From Sabethes cyaneus (Eukaryota > Arthropoda > Insecta > Diptera > Culicidae), in the NCBI RefSeq assembly GCF_943734655.1, contig NC_071355.1:205708939-205772938 (forward strand): DNA of 64,000 bases. Direction: 5' to 3'. Shown here piece by piece: positions 22,665 to 33,299 of the stretch; within the stretch, counting starts at the first letter, position 1; every line of letters starts with the position of its first letter. A program made the translations under genes and the position numbers. Below the pieces are notes generated by a model, which ran no database searches, was not told the DNA's origin, and saw only the letters and a list, made by a program, of their open reading frames with translations.

Positions 22665-23164
22665 NNNNNNNNNNNNNNNNNNNNNNNNNNNNNNNNNNNN
22701 NNNNNNNNNNNNNNNNNNNNNNNNNNNNNNNNNNNNNNNNNNNNNNNNNNNNNNNNNNNNNNNNNNNNNNNNNNNNNNNNNNNNNNNNNNNNNNNNNNNN
22801 NNNNNNNNNNNNNNNNNNNNNNNNNNNNNNNNNNNNNNNNNNNNNNNNNNNNNNNNNNNNNNNNNNNNNNNNNNNNNNNNNNNNNNNNNNNNNNNNNNNN
22901 NNNNNNNNNNNNNNNNNNNNNNNNNNNNNNNNNNNNNNNNNNNNNNNNNNNNNNNNNNNNNNNNNNNNNNNNNNNNNNNNNNNNNNNNNNNNNNNNNNNN
23001 NNNNNNNNNNNNNNNNNNNNNNNNNNNNNNNNNNNNNNNNNNNNNNNNNNNNNNNNNNNNNNNNNNNNNNNNNNNNNNNNNNNNNNNNNNNNNNNNNNNN
23101 NNNNNNNNNNNNNNNNNNNNNNNNNNNNNNNNNNNNNNNNNNNNNNNNNNNNNNNNNNNNNNNN
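22665..23164. other. Assembly gap, 500 N
   Basis: Exactly 500 N, probably a placeholder of nominal size. The left side is the GTGACAAAATCGGG repeat and the right side a purine-rich tract, both hard to assemble. Confidence 0.99.
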
Positions 23165-23249
23165 AAAAAGAAAAAAGAAAAAGGAGAAAGAAAAAGAAAA
23201 AGAAAAAATAGAAAAAAAGGAAAAAGAAAAGGAAAAGGAAAAAAGAAGA
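23165..23249 (+). repeat. Purine-rich tract at the gap edge
   Basis: Almost only A and G (AAAAAGAAAAAGG type). Its true length is unknown because it runs into the gap. Confidence 0.85.
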
Positions 23250-23618
23250 GATTTTTTTTATAGAACAAAAAAAATGGGTTTTAAGTATTTTGCTTGAAGT
23301 TTGAACGTGAAACCAGAATCTATTCTTGCTTTTATACATTATAATTGTTATTTCCATGCAAAAATGTACGAATTTTTTTTTGGAAATTCCATTGTTTGAA
23401 TTTCCATTTTTGTTTCCTGCTAAAAGCATTAACTCAACTCGCACACTCATTTTTTGAGTTTTTTAGGCTGTAGAGCCCACAGACAATTGATTTTATTAAA
23501 GAAAATTGACTAACTAAAGAAAATTGACTAATTATTTTTGTGCTCCCCGATTTTTCATGCCAATTTTCAAGGGGGGGGGGGGTTGACAAAAACTTTAAAA
23601 TTAATTTGCAATGGCCTA
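23250..23618 (-). mobile_element. Copy 2 of the 12745 MITE family (minus)
   Basis: Reverse complement matches 12745-13150 along most of its length, including CAATTGTCTGTGGGCTCTAC and GAGTTGAGTTAA. The outer end reads TTAGGCCATTGCAAATTAAT with TA at 23617. A G run (23571-23582) stands for the C run. The inner end fades into the purine tract at the gap. Confidence 0.8.
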
Positions 23619-26345
23619 ATAGGACACCGCCTCTAGTAATGTATCTGATAATAAATAACAGTAACTAATCGCAATATAACGTTTAACACCTGAACCAATA
23701 AATAGTTGGTAAATATTGTTTTTATTTAATGCGTTCAAGTTGTGAAATTTAATTTTTTCGAATTGAAATGCCGCAAACATATTCAGCTCCTGGCTCTCGT
23801 ACGGTATCAAATCACTTTTCCGGGCTCTCGGATGAATGGTAGTAAGATGCTACGGAGAGGTATACAAAAAGTTTGTTTTCTATCAAAATTAGGCAGAAGT
23901 AATGAAAATTAAGTAAAAGAGACAAGCTGTACCACAAATAAAATATGATTAGTGATTGTTTTTCAGGTAGGTAAACATAGATAAGTGAAAAAACTTGATT
24001 ACTACCAATAGAAAAGCGCCATCTCTTGAAAAGCAACGGTTCGTATGGTGTCCTATTGAGAAGCAAAAATAAATTTCAAAGAAATACAAATTGAAAATAA
24101 AAAAATATAAGAAAATGGAGGGAGGGATAATCTAAAGGAAATTGGAAAGAAAAAATCGAAGCAAAAATGACAAAAGAGGGAATGTGATAAGGAATGTTTA
24201 AAGAAAATAGAACAATGAAAAGTAAAATAGAAGACGTAAGGTGAAATGAAACTGGGAAAGGGAAAAAGGGAACGAAAAGGAAATCAAACATGTGAATTGA
24301 AAATGTTTGTCTATTTAATTCTATTATTATCTTATTTTTTATTTTTCCTCAAGAGATTTAAAATTGTTTGTAATTTATCATTCAGATTTTCCAAACTCGC
24401 ATACAAATAATAAGGTTTAAAATATATAATGTTTGACGATATGAAATAACATCTATTTTGTAGCAGCACTCAAGTTAGGCACAAACAGTTTAACCATGTG
24501 TTGTTCAACTTTGTTGATAATTAACATAGGATTCATGAATATAGGGAGCTTAACATAAATCAATTTTTATCTTCTGAGCTCATTATCATGAACTATTTTT
24601 AAACAGCCACGCATAACATCTGCATAAATGGTTAATTAATTGATTAAATGCAAACGGCTTGCTTCAAACATGAGTGCTCTCATAATCAAACACGCGACTA
24701 GCTTCTTCTATTAGCCTTAATAGACAGTAATATATTATGTACATTAGATAATCATCAAGTGATAAATTATACTAATCATCGTAACCAAATTGGAGCCGGC
24801 GATTACATTTTTCATACATTATTAATGTTCATTCGAAATGTGCCAATTTCCGGATGAAATAACACGGACGCTAGTTGTAGCAATAACAATGCGCCCTCTT
24901 CTACTTTTGATTCAATGGAGGCGCTTTATATACCACGGTTGCGGTGATTACTAAATTGAGTTCGCAAACTAAAAAAAATGCAATTTTTTTTATTCTCTTT
25001 TATATTAAACATCCAAATAGAAATAGACTACATTTTGGTTTTCATCCCGAACCATTGCAACCATGTTGCAGCATCTACGTCCCGAAGCCACATTACCCAA
25101 GAGACCTATAAAAACAATAAATGAGTTTTATCATCGCACAACGTTCGTGTCGTTGGCCGCCAATAAAGCATGTGCAGAGATGAAGCATGCTTCCCGCTTA
25201 GCTAGCGCAAATCGTGCCTTGCAATACTATCAGATAAATTCATGTCCATTTTACGATTGACTTTCAGTGCGCACTATCGCCGCCACCAGCATGCCTTACG
25301 ATGTGTCCCGTGCTCAATGAGAATAATTAATGGTCCTAATCGCAACCACTTAAATCGTCACTACAGAGTCTACAGAGTACGCTAGGAAGTTATATTCAAT
25401 AGCAACAAACACTACATCTGTGAATATGTTTATTCATGTACAACGATTATGTCGAGAGTTTCCCAAGGCGAATGTAAGCACCCATGAATGTTATTAACAC
25501 TTGCCCTATTCTATTGTATAGCTTCAGTTGTTTCGCGGTCTATTCGTTGAATGGATTACAACAAAACCATAATACTGTCAAACACCCTGTTACCAGGAAA
25601 ATATCTTTACGATTTCTAAATCATCAGCAAGCGGCTCCTAACCGTAAGCGTGAATTATAAAGTGTTAGACGGCTTGCAGCTATCAGAAGGATGCCATAAA
25701 TCGTTACATTCTATCGTACATTCTACTCCAATTCGAGAGGGTCTTTCAGCGCGAGGGCATTGTAAACCATATAATGAACATGACACTATCAACCAGCTTC
25801 ATGTGCAACATCAGCACTACGACAACGGGAACCGCATTCTGCAGCCGGCAACCAACCGGCGGCGCCCTGGCATCGTGGCATCGGGAACGAATCTGGCAAA
25901 TTTAGATATTTTATCACAATTTCGTTACGCTCTAAATAGCCCTCCCGGCCAGCTATCCTAGCAGGGCCTCCGAAGAAGACTCGTACTATGTGCCAGCACT
26001 GACTCTGTATTCTGTAGGGTAAGAGTCATAGCGGGTTCAGTCTGAAACCGAACAGGCAACTGACAAACGTCTACGGAAACTACTTTTACGACAGCATCTT
26101 TTGTTCCAACATGGTAACTACTGTCGATCTTTACTGCTTGGGTAGTTTTAACCGCAATCCGATATAATGAACACAGACAGCAAACGTCTGCTCTTGTAGA
26201 ATTTACATTGTGCTGAAATGTAATTGCTTTACAATTAAAACTAACGATTGTGATGTTCTCTCAAAATCTATGTTCTCCTTGACGGGTGCTTGATTTTTAG
26301 TCGCAACAAAGTTTCAGTTATTTTACCGTGCCGATTTCTATCTAA
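23619..26345. other. Unassigned stretch downstream of the transporter
   Basis: AT-rich. 24070-24290 is purine-rich. Open frames at 25063-25260 and 25650-25961 start with ATG but show no recognisable motif and no splice partner. 26040-26345 is presumably transcript 3' flank. No gene supported. Confidence 0.35.
24070..24290 (+). repeat. Purine-rich low-complexity tract
   Basis: GAAAATGGAGGGAGGG-type sequence with few pyrimidines, like 3991-4170. A minus-strand Phe-rich open frame here is a composition artefact. Confidence 0.65.
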
Positions 26346-26351
26346 TTTATT
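26346..26351 (-). terminator. Candidate polyadenylation signal (distal)
   Basis: Minus-strand AATAAA about 115 nt after the transporter stop codon, the more ordinary of two candidates for its 3' end. Confidence 0.4.
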
Positions 26352-26461
26352 TCTAAAATTACGAGCAGTATGTCAACCATCACTGCTCGCAATACTGATA
26401 GTGACCTTGATAGAGAGTGCCTGCCAGGCTGTAATAAAACTCACACTTCGGTATTTCAAAG

Positions 26462-26467
26462 TTTATT
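26462..26467 (-). terminator. AATAAA overlapping the stop codon
   Basis: The minus strand reads GGTAAATAAAC, so AATAAA includes the TAA stop codon (26465-26463). If used, the 3' UTR would be only some 15-30 nt. Confidence 0.35.
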
Positions 26468-27038
26468 TACCGAACATCGGCGCTGCAGCTTTGCGTCCAC
26501 CGGACGCTAGCATGATTTGTACCTCCCCGAGTGACTTACCCTTCGTTTCCGGTACGACGAGAACCACAAACACCACGGCCAGCAAGCAGAAGCCAGCGAA
26601 AATGATGAATGTCGGCCCACCGCCGATGCTGTCCCACGCCAGTGGAAATAACCTGGACAGCACGAAGGAAAGCCCGAAGCTTGTCATGTTTGCCAGTGCA
26701 CTAGCCGGTCCCTTTACGTCCGAGGCAAATATTTCCCCCAGCATCAGCCATGGCACCGGTCCCAGCCCGACGGAGAAAAGTGTCACATACACACAGAGAG
26801 CGGCAACCGGAATCCAGCCCAGCTGCGCCACCTGGCTGGCTACATCTCCGTCGGACTCGAGCAGCAGCAGATAGATTCCGAACGCCAACGCACTGACCAT
26901 CATGGCGCCGCCGGACACCATGAGCAGTACCCTGCGTCCAGCGCGGTCCACTATGACCGACGAGACCAACGTTCCGAATACTTGCATTGCGCCAATGATG
27001 ATGGTGGCTAGTTCCGGTTCGATGACTACGTTCGCCGA
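26463..27038 (-). CDS. Transporter exon 5
   Basis: Acceptor TTGGCAG|TCGGCG, starting SANVVIEPELATIIIGAMQ. Codes helices 8 to 12, DRAGRR, PVPWLMLGEIF and PETKGKSL, ending APMFGK and TAA. The exon is clearly GC-richer than the flanking AT-rich DNA. Intron 4-5 is 329 bp. Confidence 0.95.
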   Translation of the reverse strand, partial: SANVVIEPELATIIIGAMQVFGTLVSSVIVDRAGRRVLLMVSGGAMMVSALAFGIYLLLLESDGDVASQVAQLGWIPVAALCVYVTLFSVGLGPVPWLMLGEIFASDVKGPASALANMTSFGLSFVLSRLFPLAWDSIGGGPTFIIFAGFCLLAVVFVVLVVPETKGKSLGEVQIMLASGGRKAAAPMFGK

Positions 27039-30000
27039 CTGCCAAGAATAAAAAGAAGGAAATTGAATGTTGCGTTTATTAGCATTTCCTGCGTGACTAG
27101 CCTACCACTAGGGAACCGAGGTGTGCGGTGTAAATGTTTCGAAAAGATTTAATATAGTGACGTGTAAATTTTACTTGTTTAAGAATTATAGCTGGATTTC
27201 AACGTCACAACTTAAATAAGAATAAATCCTCATTTGGTAAAAAACAATCGTCTAAGCTAGAGCCAAATGTAGAATATGGTGGAGGGTAATTTATCTCTGG
27301 TGACTATCAACGCTCTGGTTCCGTTTCACAAAATGTTCACGAGTTACTTAGCGGATGAAATACGTACCTGAAATATGGACGTCGTGTAGAATAGCACCGT
27401 ATTAACACCTGACATTTGAAGGAAAAACATAAGCCCTAGCATTGTGATCAGCGCTCGTACCGTTGCTGGCTGCCGGAAGGAGTGCCACATAGAGGGCTTC
27501 TTGTAACCAGCGACCGTCGGCTGACAATGATTACGAATCTCATCCACCTCCGCTGTGGCATCAAAATGCGCTCCACGTAACCATTTGATGGACGCAACGG
27601 CTTTTGGTGCATCGTTGCGTAACACCTGTCCAGAGGAATAAATGAAAATGTATTTGGTATTTGCGTACTGCTCTACTGCTAAAAGCATGAAACAAACAGA
27701 GCAAAGATCAGAATAGAAAATCAATGTTCACAAAACAGCAATCAGATATCAAAGACCAAAAATCAGAAATAAAATTAGTAATTAGCATTAGTAATAAAAT
27801 GTAACTAAAATTTTATTAAATAAATTGTGCGAATTATTTTGTATTTTTTGTTTCATGTTGCATATCCTCAGATATCAGAAGTACAAGCTAGAAAACGCTG
27901 AACATGTACCCAGGGTCTATTACAGGTAAGGGGTCCACAATAGGTTAACTATAGGTTATTAATTAGGAAGGCTAGGCGTCTGTTCAATAGGGCCAAAATC
28001 ACGTCTAACTGGGAAGACTACAGAGCTTCCCTCACCAAATACAACGCTGAGCTACGAAAAGCCAAAAGGAAATCATGAGTTAAATTTTGCGAAAGCATAC
28101 AAACTCTGCCAGAGGCTACGTGTCTGCAGAAAGCGATGTCCAAGGACCATTGCAATGGTCTAGGGCAATTAAAAAAAGAGGATGGAAGTCTCACTGTTAC
28201 CACCAGGGAAACTCTGGAAGTTCTAATGAACACGCACTTCCCTGGCTCGACAGTGACCACCGGACAAGACATAGGCGGGCAGCAGTGGAATGGGTCATTA
28301 CACAATGTGCCAAATGACTCGGTTCTACTAGCACGCCGATTGTTTACGGAGGCTTCGATCAAATGGGCACTCAGCTCTTTTGAACCAATGAAATCTCCAG
28401 GTCCGGATGGTATTCTTCCCATTTTCTTACAAAAAACGGACGGTGTTATAATGTCCGAGCTCATCAAGCCTAAGGCTGGCAAAATAACCATGCCTAAGGC
28501 TTTCAGACCGATAAGTCTGACTTCAACGCTTCTTAAGCTGATGGAGAAAATCACGGATAACTATATCCGCAATGAGTTTTTAAAAAACTCGCCATTACAT
28601 GTAAGTCAACATGCAAACCAACACGGTAAATCTACGGAAACCGCACTGCACTGCTTAGTGACGTTAATTGAGAAATCGCTCAAATATCAAGAGACGGCAC
28701 TTTGTGCTTCTCTTGATATTGAAGGCGCTTTCGATAACACGTCCTTCGCGTCAATTAATACGGCTCTCTGTCAAAAGAGAATCGACCACACTACAATGAG
28801 CTGAATTCAAGCAATGCTCTCGAACAGAGAAATTATAGCATCATTGGGAGATACGTCGGTCACGATTTCGGTGATCAAAGGATGTCAAAGGTAGCCAAAG
28901 GTGAATGAGGCCCAAGCCAAACTAAACAAAGTTCAGCACCTGGCCTGTCTTACAGTTACCAGTGCCATGCGTACCTGCTGCAGCCATGGAGGCAATGCTA
29001 TGCTTACTGACTTTGCATTTTCATGTGAAGAAGGGAGCAGAGCTCGGCGCACTACGGTGGCAAAGGAGTTAAACTATACTCGAAGGTGACCAAATCGGTC
29101 ATCTTCGCATACTTCGGGAATTCAATCTGACACCCTTAGTAACTTCAGTCTCTGACTGCATGGAAGCCAGGCCCAATATGGACGTTCCATATGAGGTGAT
29201 TGAAACAGATCGCTCAATGTGGAATAATGAAGGACCCGATCTTCCATTTGGAACTATCTGTTTTTTTACAGATGGTTCAAAAATGGAGGCCTGCACAGGC
29301 TCCGGAGTCTACGGACCCGGCATCAGGGAAACTATCTCATTAGGAAAGTGGCCCACCGTTTTTCAAGCGATATACATCTATGCAACAATATGCTTGAAAC
29401 GAAAGTACAGGCATGCGAAAATCGGTATCTTCACGGACAGCCAAGCAGCACTACTGGCACTCAAGTCCGCCAAATGCGTGTCCAAATTAGAAGATCAGCT
29501 CAGCAATTTATTGGTCCTGAACCGTTTCTGGGCACCTCCACATCCGCCGTAAAAGGCGAATGGATGACATGGGAAAAGTTAAAAATAGTATCCCGTTGGA
29601 ATCAAACACAGGGTCGTAGACTAGCTAAACAGTTTATCTACCCAAACCCTGCAGTTGCTAAAAAACTACTCCATTTAACTCAAGGTATCATCCGACACAT
29701 GCCGCTTTTGTAACTCTGAACCTGAAAGTTCAGCGCATCTGCTCTGCAATTGTGAAGGTCTTGCATTATCAAAGCAGAACTTCTTCGGAAGTTTCCTTCT
29801 TACTCCATATCAGGTATGGAGCGTAAATTCCAAAACGGTTATTGGCTTTATAAACCATGTAGTACCAATTTGGGGCACAAGTTTACAACTATTACGCTCA
29901 ACTTCATCAATGGGTATGAGCGATCCGTAAACTGTGTACAGCAATCAGGGCCTGCTACAAAAGACGATCATTAAGACTGTCGCAGTGGCCTTTTCACCCA

Positions 30001-33000
30001 ATGCCTTTCTGGCATACAAAAAAATAGGTTAACTTACCCTATTTTCGACCTCATTAAAATTTCCCAGTTTATCATTCTTCGCGCCCAAAACGTCTTCATT
30101 TTTCAAAAAATTTTACGTTGAACCGCGACAGAGTCAAGGACACGTAAAACAGATAACAAACACACCCGGTGTAGTATACACTGAACGGGCCGCTTTGACG
30201 TTTGGCAACAGATTGCTCACTTCTACCAGACTACAGTTGATGACCGTCTATCTTCTCAGTAGTAGAAGCAAAGTGGAGGTGGAGGTGGAGGAGCGTGTAT
30301 GGAATTGTCAAAACTGGAGGGACAAAATTAAATACGAAACTATCTAATATAAGGGTGCAGCGGTAGTTTTGTTGCAAAAACATTTGGGTTCCAACCAAGA
30401 GAGCGTGGGTTGGAGTTCCACCTACCATTATTGACCCAGTATATCGAAATTTTCCAGTTTCATATAGCTCTCATTCTTCGCACCAAAAGCTCCTTCACTT
30501 TACAAAAAAAAAAATTCAAATACGAAATCCATTATAAGAAAGCCGAAATCTAAAATCCATGATCAGAGATCCGAAATTCAAAATATGAAATCCAAAATTC
30601 ATAATACATATCGAAAAGCCAAAATTTGAGCCTGTGGAGTACCAGGGCGTCCTCCACAACAATTTGCCCTTGCTGCAACAAGCCGGTCACTGATGCAGTG
30701 AACGATTTCTTACCGTGCAAGCTCTCTCTGCCGAAAAACAAAGAAACGAATGAGGTGAAGAGGAGAGTAGGGGAGGAGCAGGACTTGAACGATGCGCTAG
30801 CAGAGGTCCAGTCCTGATCGTCGTCTATTCTCACCACGCCGACTCGTTGTGAGTCGACAAACGAAGATGTGGCTCCAAAACTTTCTACTCACGGGTCGAG
30901 ATTCACTCTGCCTGATCTCTGACTGTATGCTGGAGGGTGGGCTGAAACAAAAGGAGAGCCGAACAGTTATTGCCAGAAGGATGGCTGTACAATCGCTCAA
31001 ACAATCTAAATAAATATATAACATCGAGTATCCACCCCTAGGTTACTCAAAAGTTGCTGAGTCTCAATAAGAGAGATCTCAGCAAGCTTATCAGTCTTGC
31101 GACAGGATATTGTCCGAGTAAATATCATCTTCGGAATCTCAGTTTCGTTCAAGATGATATTTAACCTCGGAACCCTTGCTCTGCAATCGTGGAGCACAAA
31201 TAGTACGCAGACTGCAGTATCTCAAAAAGGGGAGATCTGGTTGGCGTCGCCGATCAGGGTACTAGGTTCATAAACCTAGTCATCCCTGATTGGCACATGT
31301 CTCGCTCCAGCTACCAGCCTGTCACTTCCTCAATAAGTGATAGGTAAGCTTGAAGCATATAGTAAAACAATAAAACAGGGAATACCACAATAGTTCAAAA
31401 TAATGGACGCAGTGGTAAGAGTACCCAATAGAGGAGAAGAAGGCAGATGCTTTCTGTAAACACTTCTTGAGGTGGATTTATCCGTTTACAGTCCCAGTAG
31501 TCACGAACGGTGGACTCCATTTGCCACATGATGTATTTCTTGGCAAACTATGTAAGTTTCTGCATCCTTACTTCCTCCGGAACAACAAACTTGTGCTGGG
31601 CGGTGAAGTACAGTATCCCCGGAAGCTGCCGGAAGTCCGCCTTGACGTTTTGATCATTCATGATGAGAGAATTTAGGATTTTCCATGTGCTTGCGCAAAA
31701 TAAATTTACGACGGTGCTTTTCGGGTGACGCCATTTTTTCCAATTTTCGAAAAACTGATCGCGATAAAAATAGAGTGTAAACAATACACTCTAAACTACT
31801 TCTGCTCAAATTTTCAAGAGAAAATACCCAATGGGTAATTTTCTACAGCGTTTCTTCCGTGGTGCAATTTGATGTGGGACACCCTTTAATAATTCAGTTA
31901 TTAAATTTAAATGCATCATACCCATTTGGTTTGCGATAATCCTCGTAGCTTACAGGTTGTTAAAATATAATCTTTAAATCGTCATGCCATAGTTATTCTA
32001 TTCATAGTCGTTTGCTATAGTGCTTGATTGTTTCACAATTTGTTGTTTATAATTAAACAATACTAACAACAAAAGGAAAAGCTTGAGAACTAAAACTAAA
32101 TCGTCCACCTGCGGAAAATTCTTGCACTATTCATATCGCAAACATACATAAGCTTCTTATCTCACCTGCACTAATCATCTCGTATAATGAAAATCACGAT
32201 TACCGCTTAATCTACGATAATCTTTTTGTTTGTACCAACCAAACCGTCAAAACAGGGAAGAAAAAGCAGCATAACTATGCCATCATATCTATGCCACACA
32301 TATCTATACTCACCAAATAGGTGGGCGTATCGGGCATGAAGAAAAACAGTGCACCATAAACGATCGGCACGATGCCGCACAGGATGCTGAGCGTGAACAC
32401 GCTCGACGCCATTCCGATGAGGTACGCGTAAAGTATGCCCAGGTTAATCATCTGCTGAAAAAGTGACCCGGCTGTGCCACGAATTTCGGCCGAAACCGTT
32501 TCGCCAATGTAGATGGGTACAACCATACAGAAGGCACCCGCTCCGAAGCCGGTGAGAAGCCGTCCAACCAGCAACATTCCAGCATTCCGAAACCATATGA
32601 TCAGCACCCAGCCTATATGGAAATAAATCGTTTTTTATTTTATTTTGTTGTAATTGTGTTTTTCATTTTAACACATCAATCGTCCGGTCACTGGAATTAC
32701 CTTACCCACTGTGGTAGGAGCAACAAAAAACAGCAACGTTCTCCGGGCTCCCAGCCGCTTTACGACCAATCCAGCAGGAATGCTTATTATCGCTCCGCCG
32801 AGACCCATCAGGGCCACCGCCCACGCGAATTCCTCCCGATCAATGTTGTAATCGATTTCACCATTATTATTCAAAATTCTCGGCTCAGCTTGCGAACTCC
32901 AGCCGAAAATAGTGCCAATCGAGAATGCACCGAGAGTTGCTGTGCGTCAAAAAATGCATCAATTACTAAATGAATATTAACAATAAAGTTATGCACGCAA

Positions 33001-33194
33001 ACTGTGACTTTCATCATTGATAGCTAATTTAGTTTTTGATGAATGAATCAGTTTCGAGTTATTCAATTAACATATTTGCTTTGATTTGCTTTTATTAAGG
33101 ATATTAATTAAAATTCACTGGTAAACTCACCAATCACCGCAGCAACATATTGTTTCGTGTAAAAAGGTTTCTGTACACTACTACTGATATCCAT
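26463..33194 (-). CDS. MFS sugar transporter, facilitated trehalose transporter (Tret1)-like, five exons
   Basis: Twelve-helix membrane transporter of the major facilitator sugar family. By homology it moves trehalose or another sugar by facilitated diffusion across the plasma membrane; substrate is inferred. Coding exons: 33194-33131, 32939-32706, 32612-32314, 27625-27368 and 27038-26463. They sum to 1431 nt, 476 residues, a normal length, with GT donors and AG acceptors throughout. Visible family marks: LGAFSIGTIFGWSS in helix 1, KRLGARRT after helix 2, GRLLTGFGAGAFCMVVPIYI with the following GETVSAEIRG (sugar transporter signature), PDTPTYL after helix 6, QMSGVNTVLFYTTSIFQ in helix 7, DRAGRR after helix 8, PVPWLMLGEIF in helix 10 and PETKGKSL after helix 12. 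The start is the only ATG before a short N-terminus and a phase-1 intron. Intron 4 (4.7 kb) is filled with retrotransposon remnants on the other strand. It looks intact. Which Tret1-like paralogue it is cannot be told here. Confidence 0.95.
27368..27625 (-). CDS. Transporter exon 4
   Basis: Acceptor GGACAG|GTGTTA; 86 whole codons, starting VLRNDAPKAVASIKWLRG, the central cytoplasmic loop, then helix 7 with QMSGVNTVLFYTTSIFQ. Donor TTTCAG|GTACGT, phase 0. Confidence 0.92.
27960..29985 (+). mobile_element. LOA-like LINE, internally deleted, in transporter intron 4
   Basis: Plus strand, antisense to the host gene. Linker text (RASLTKYNAELRKAKRKS) at about 28018 leads into the reverse transcriptase: SPGPDGILPIFLQK at 28398, KAFRPISLTSTLLKLMEKI at about 28495, HGKSTETALHCLVTLIEKS at 28620 and LDIEGAFDNTSF at about 28713. 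Soon after VTISVIKGCQR (about 28860) the frame jumps to NEAQAKLNKVQHLACL, so roughly the palm with the catalytic FADD box is missing. An RNase H domain follows (FFTDGSKMEACTGSGVYGPG at 29264, FTDSQAALLALKSAK at about 29430) and a zinc-knuckle-like C-terminus (TCRFCNSEPE...HLLCNCEG, about 29695-29757). RT plus RNase H in this order suggests the LOA clade (Lian-like in mosquitoes); I have no tree. It cannot make an active RT. Confidence 0.85.
29986..31039. other. Intronic stretch, weak repeat traces
   Basis: 30360-30430 has tRNA-like spacing with GGGTTGGAGTTCC as a possible B box. 30626-30817 has a plus frame with CPCCNKPVTDAVNDFLPC, which could be a zinc-finger start of a LINE ORF1, but nothing else supports it. 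Confidence 0.3.
31040..31400 (+). pseudogene. Second LINE C-terminal remnant in intron 4
   Basis: Frames give LISLATGYCPSKYHLRNLSF, then RRLQYLKKGEIWLASPIR, which parallel the knuckle-and-tail region of the LOA-like element at 29690-29860. Broken by stops. Too short for clade assignment. Confidence 0.55.
31440..31800 (-). pseudogene. Tc1/mariner D37E-like transposase fragment
   Basis: Minus strand gives LNSLIMNDQNVKADFRQLPG and LYFTAQHKFVVPEEVRMQKL, then TQFAKKYIMWQ in a following frame. This is the region around the first catalytic Asp; compare IMDDKTYV...FKQLP at 10785. N- and C-terminal parts are missing, and no TIRs were found. It lies in transporter intron 4. Confidence 0.65.
32314..32612 (-). 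CDS. Transporter exon 3
   Basis: Acceptor ATATAG|GCTGGG completes Gly then WVLIIWFRNAG. Covers helices 4 to 6 with the signature GRLLTGFGAGAF and GETVSAEIRG. Ends PDTPTYL at donor TTTG|GTGAGT, phase 0. Intron 2 is 93 bp. Confidence 0.93.
32706..32939 (-). CDS. Transporter exon 2
   Basis: Acceptor GCACAG|CAACTC completes an Ala codon, giving ATLGAFSIGTIFGWSS. The extracellular loop is followed by helix 2 (VALMGLGGAIISIPAGLVV), KRLGARRT and helix 3. Donor GTGG|GTAAGG, phase 1. Intron 1 is only 191 bp. Confidence 0.93.
33131..33194 (-). CDS. Transporter exon 1
   Basis: Codes MDISSSVQKPFYTKQYVAAVI plus one base. Short cytoplasmic N-terminus and beginning of helix 1. Donor TTG|GTGAGT; phase 1. 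Confidence 0.9.
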
Positions 33195-33288
33195 TGGTAA
33201 CAAACTGGACTACGGAACTGGTGACGAAACTTCTGATTTAAACGATAGATGCACGAAATATTCAAAGACTACATAATAGACTATCTCG

Positions 33289-33294
33289 GACTGA
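33289..33294 (-). promoter_or_regulatory. Possible initiator (TCAGTC) upstream of the transporter
   Basis: The arthropod Inr motif TCAGT on the minus strand about 98 nt before the ATG. No TATA box at the expected distance. A six-base match is weak evidence. Confidence 0.2.
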
Positions 33295-33299
33295 AATAA

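Noticed and set aside
22435..23450. Open frames of 215-280 codons spanning the gap
   Set aside because: Most of their length is N; the rest is simple repeat and MITE.
26290..26874. 194-codon plus-strand frame
   Set aside because: Shadow of exon 5 of the transporter on the opposite strand.
26701..27045. 114-codon minus-strand frame
   Set aside because: Out-of-frame reading of exon 5; the in-frame product carries all transporter motifs.
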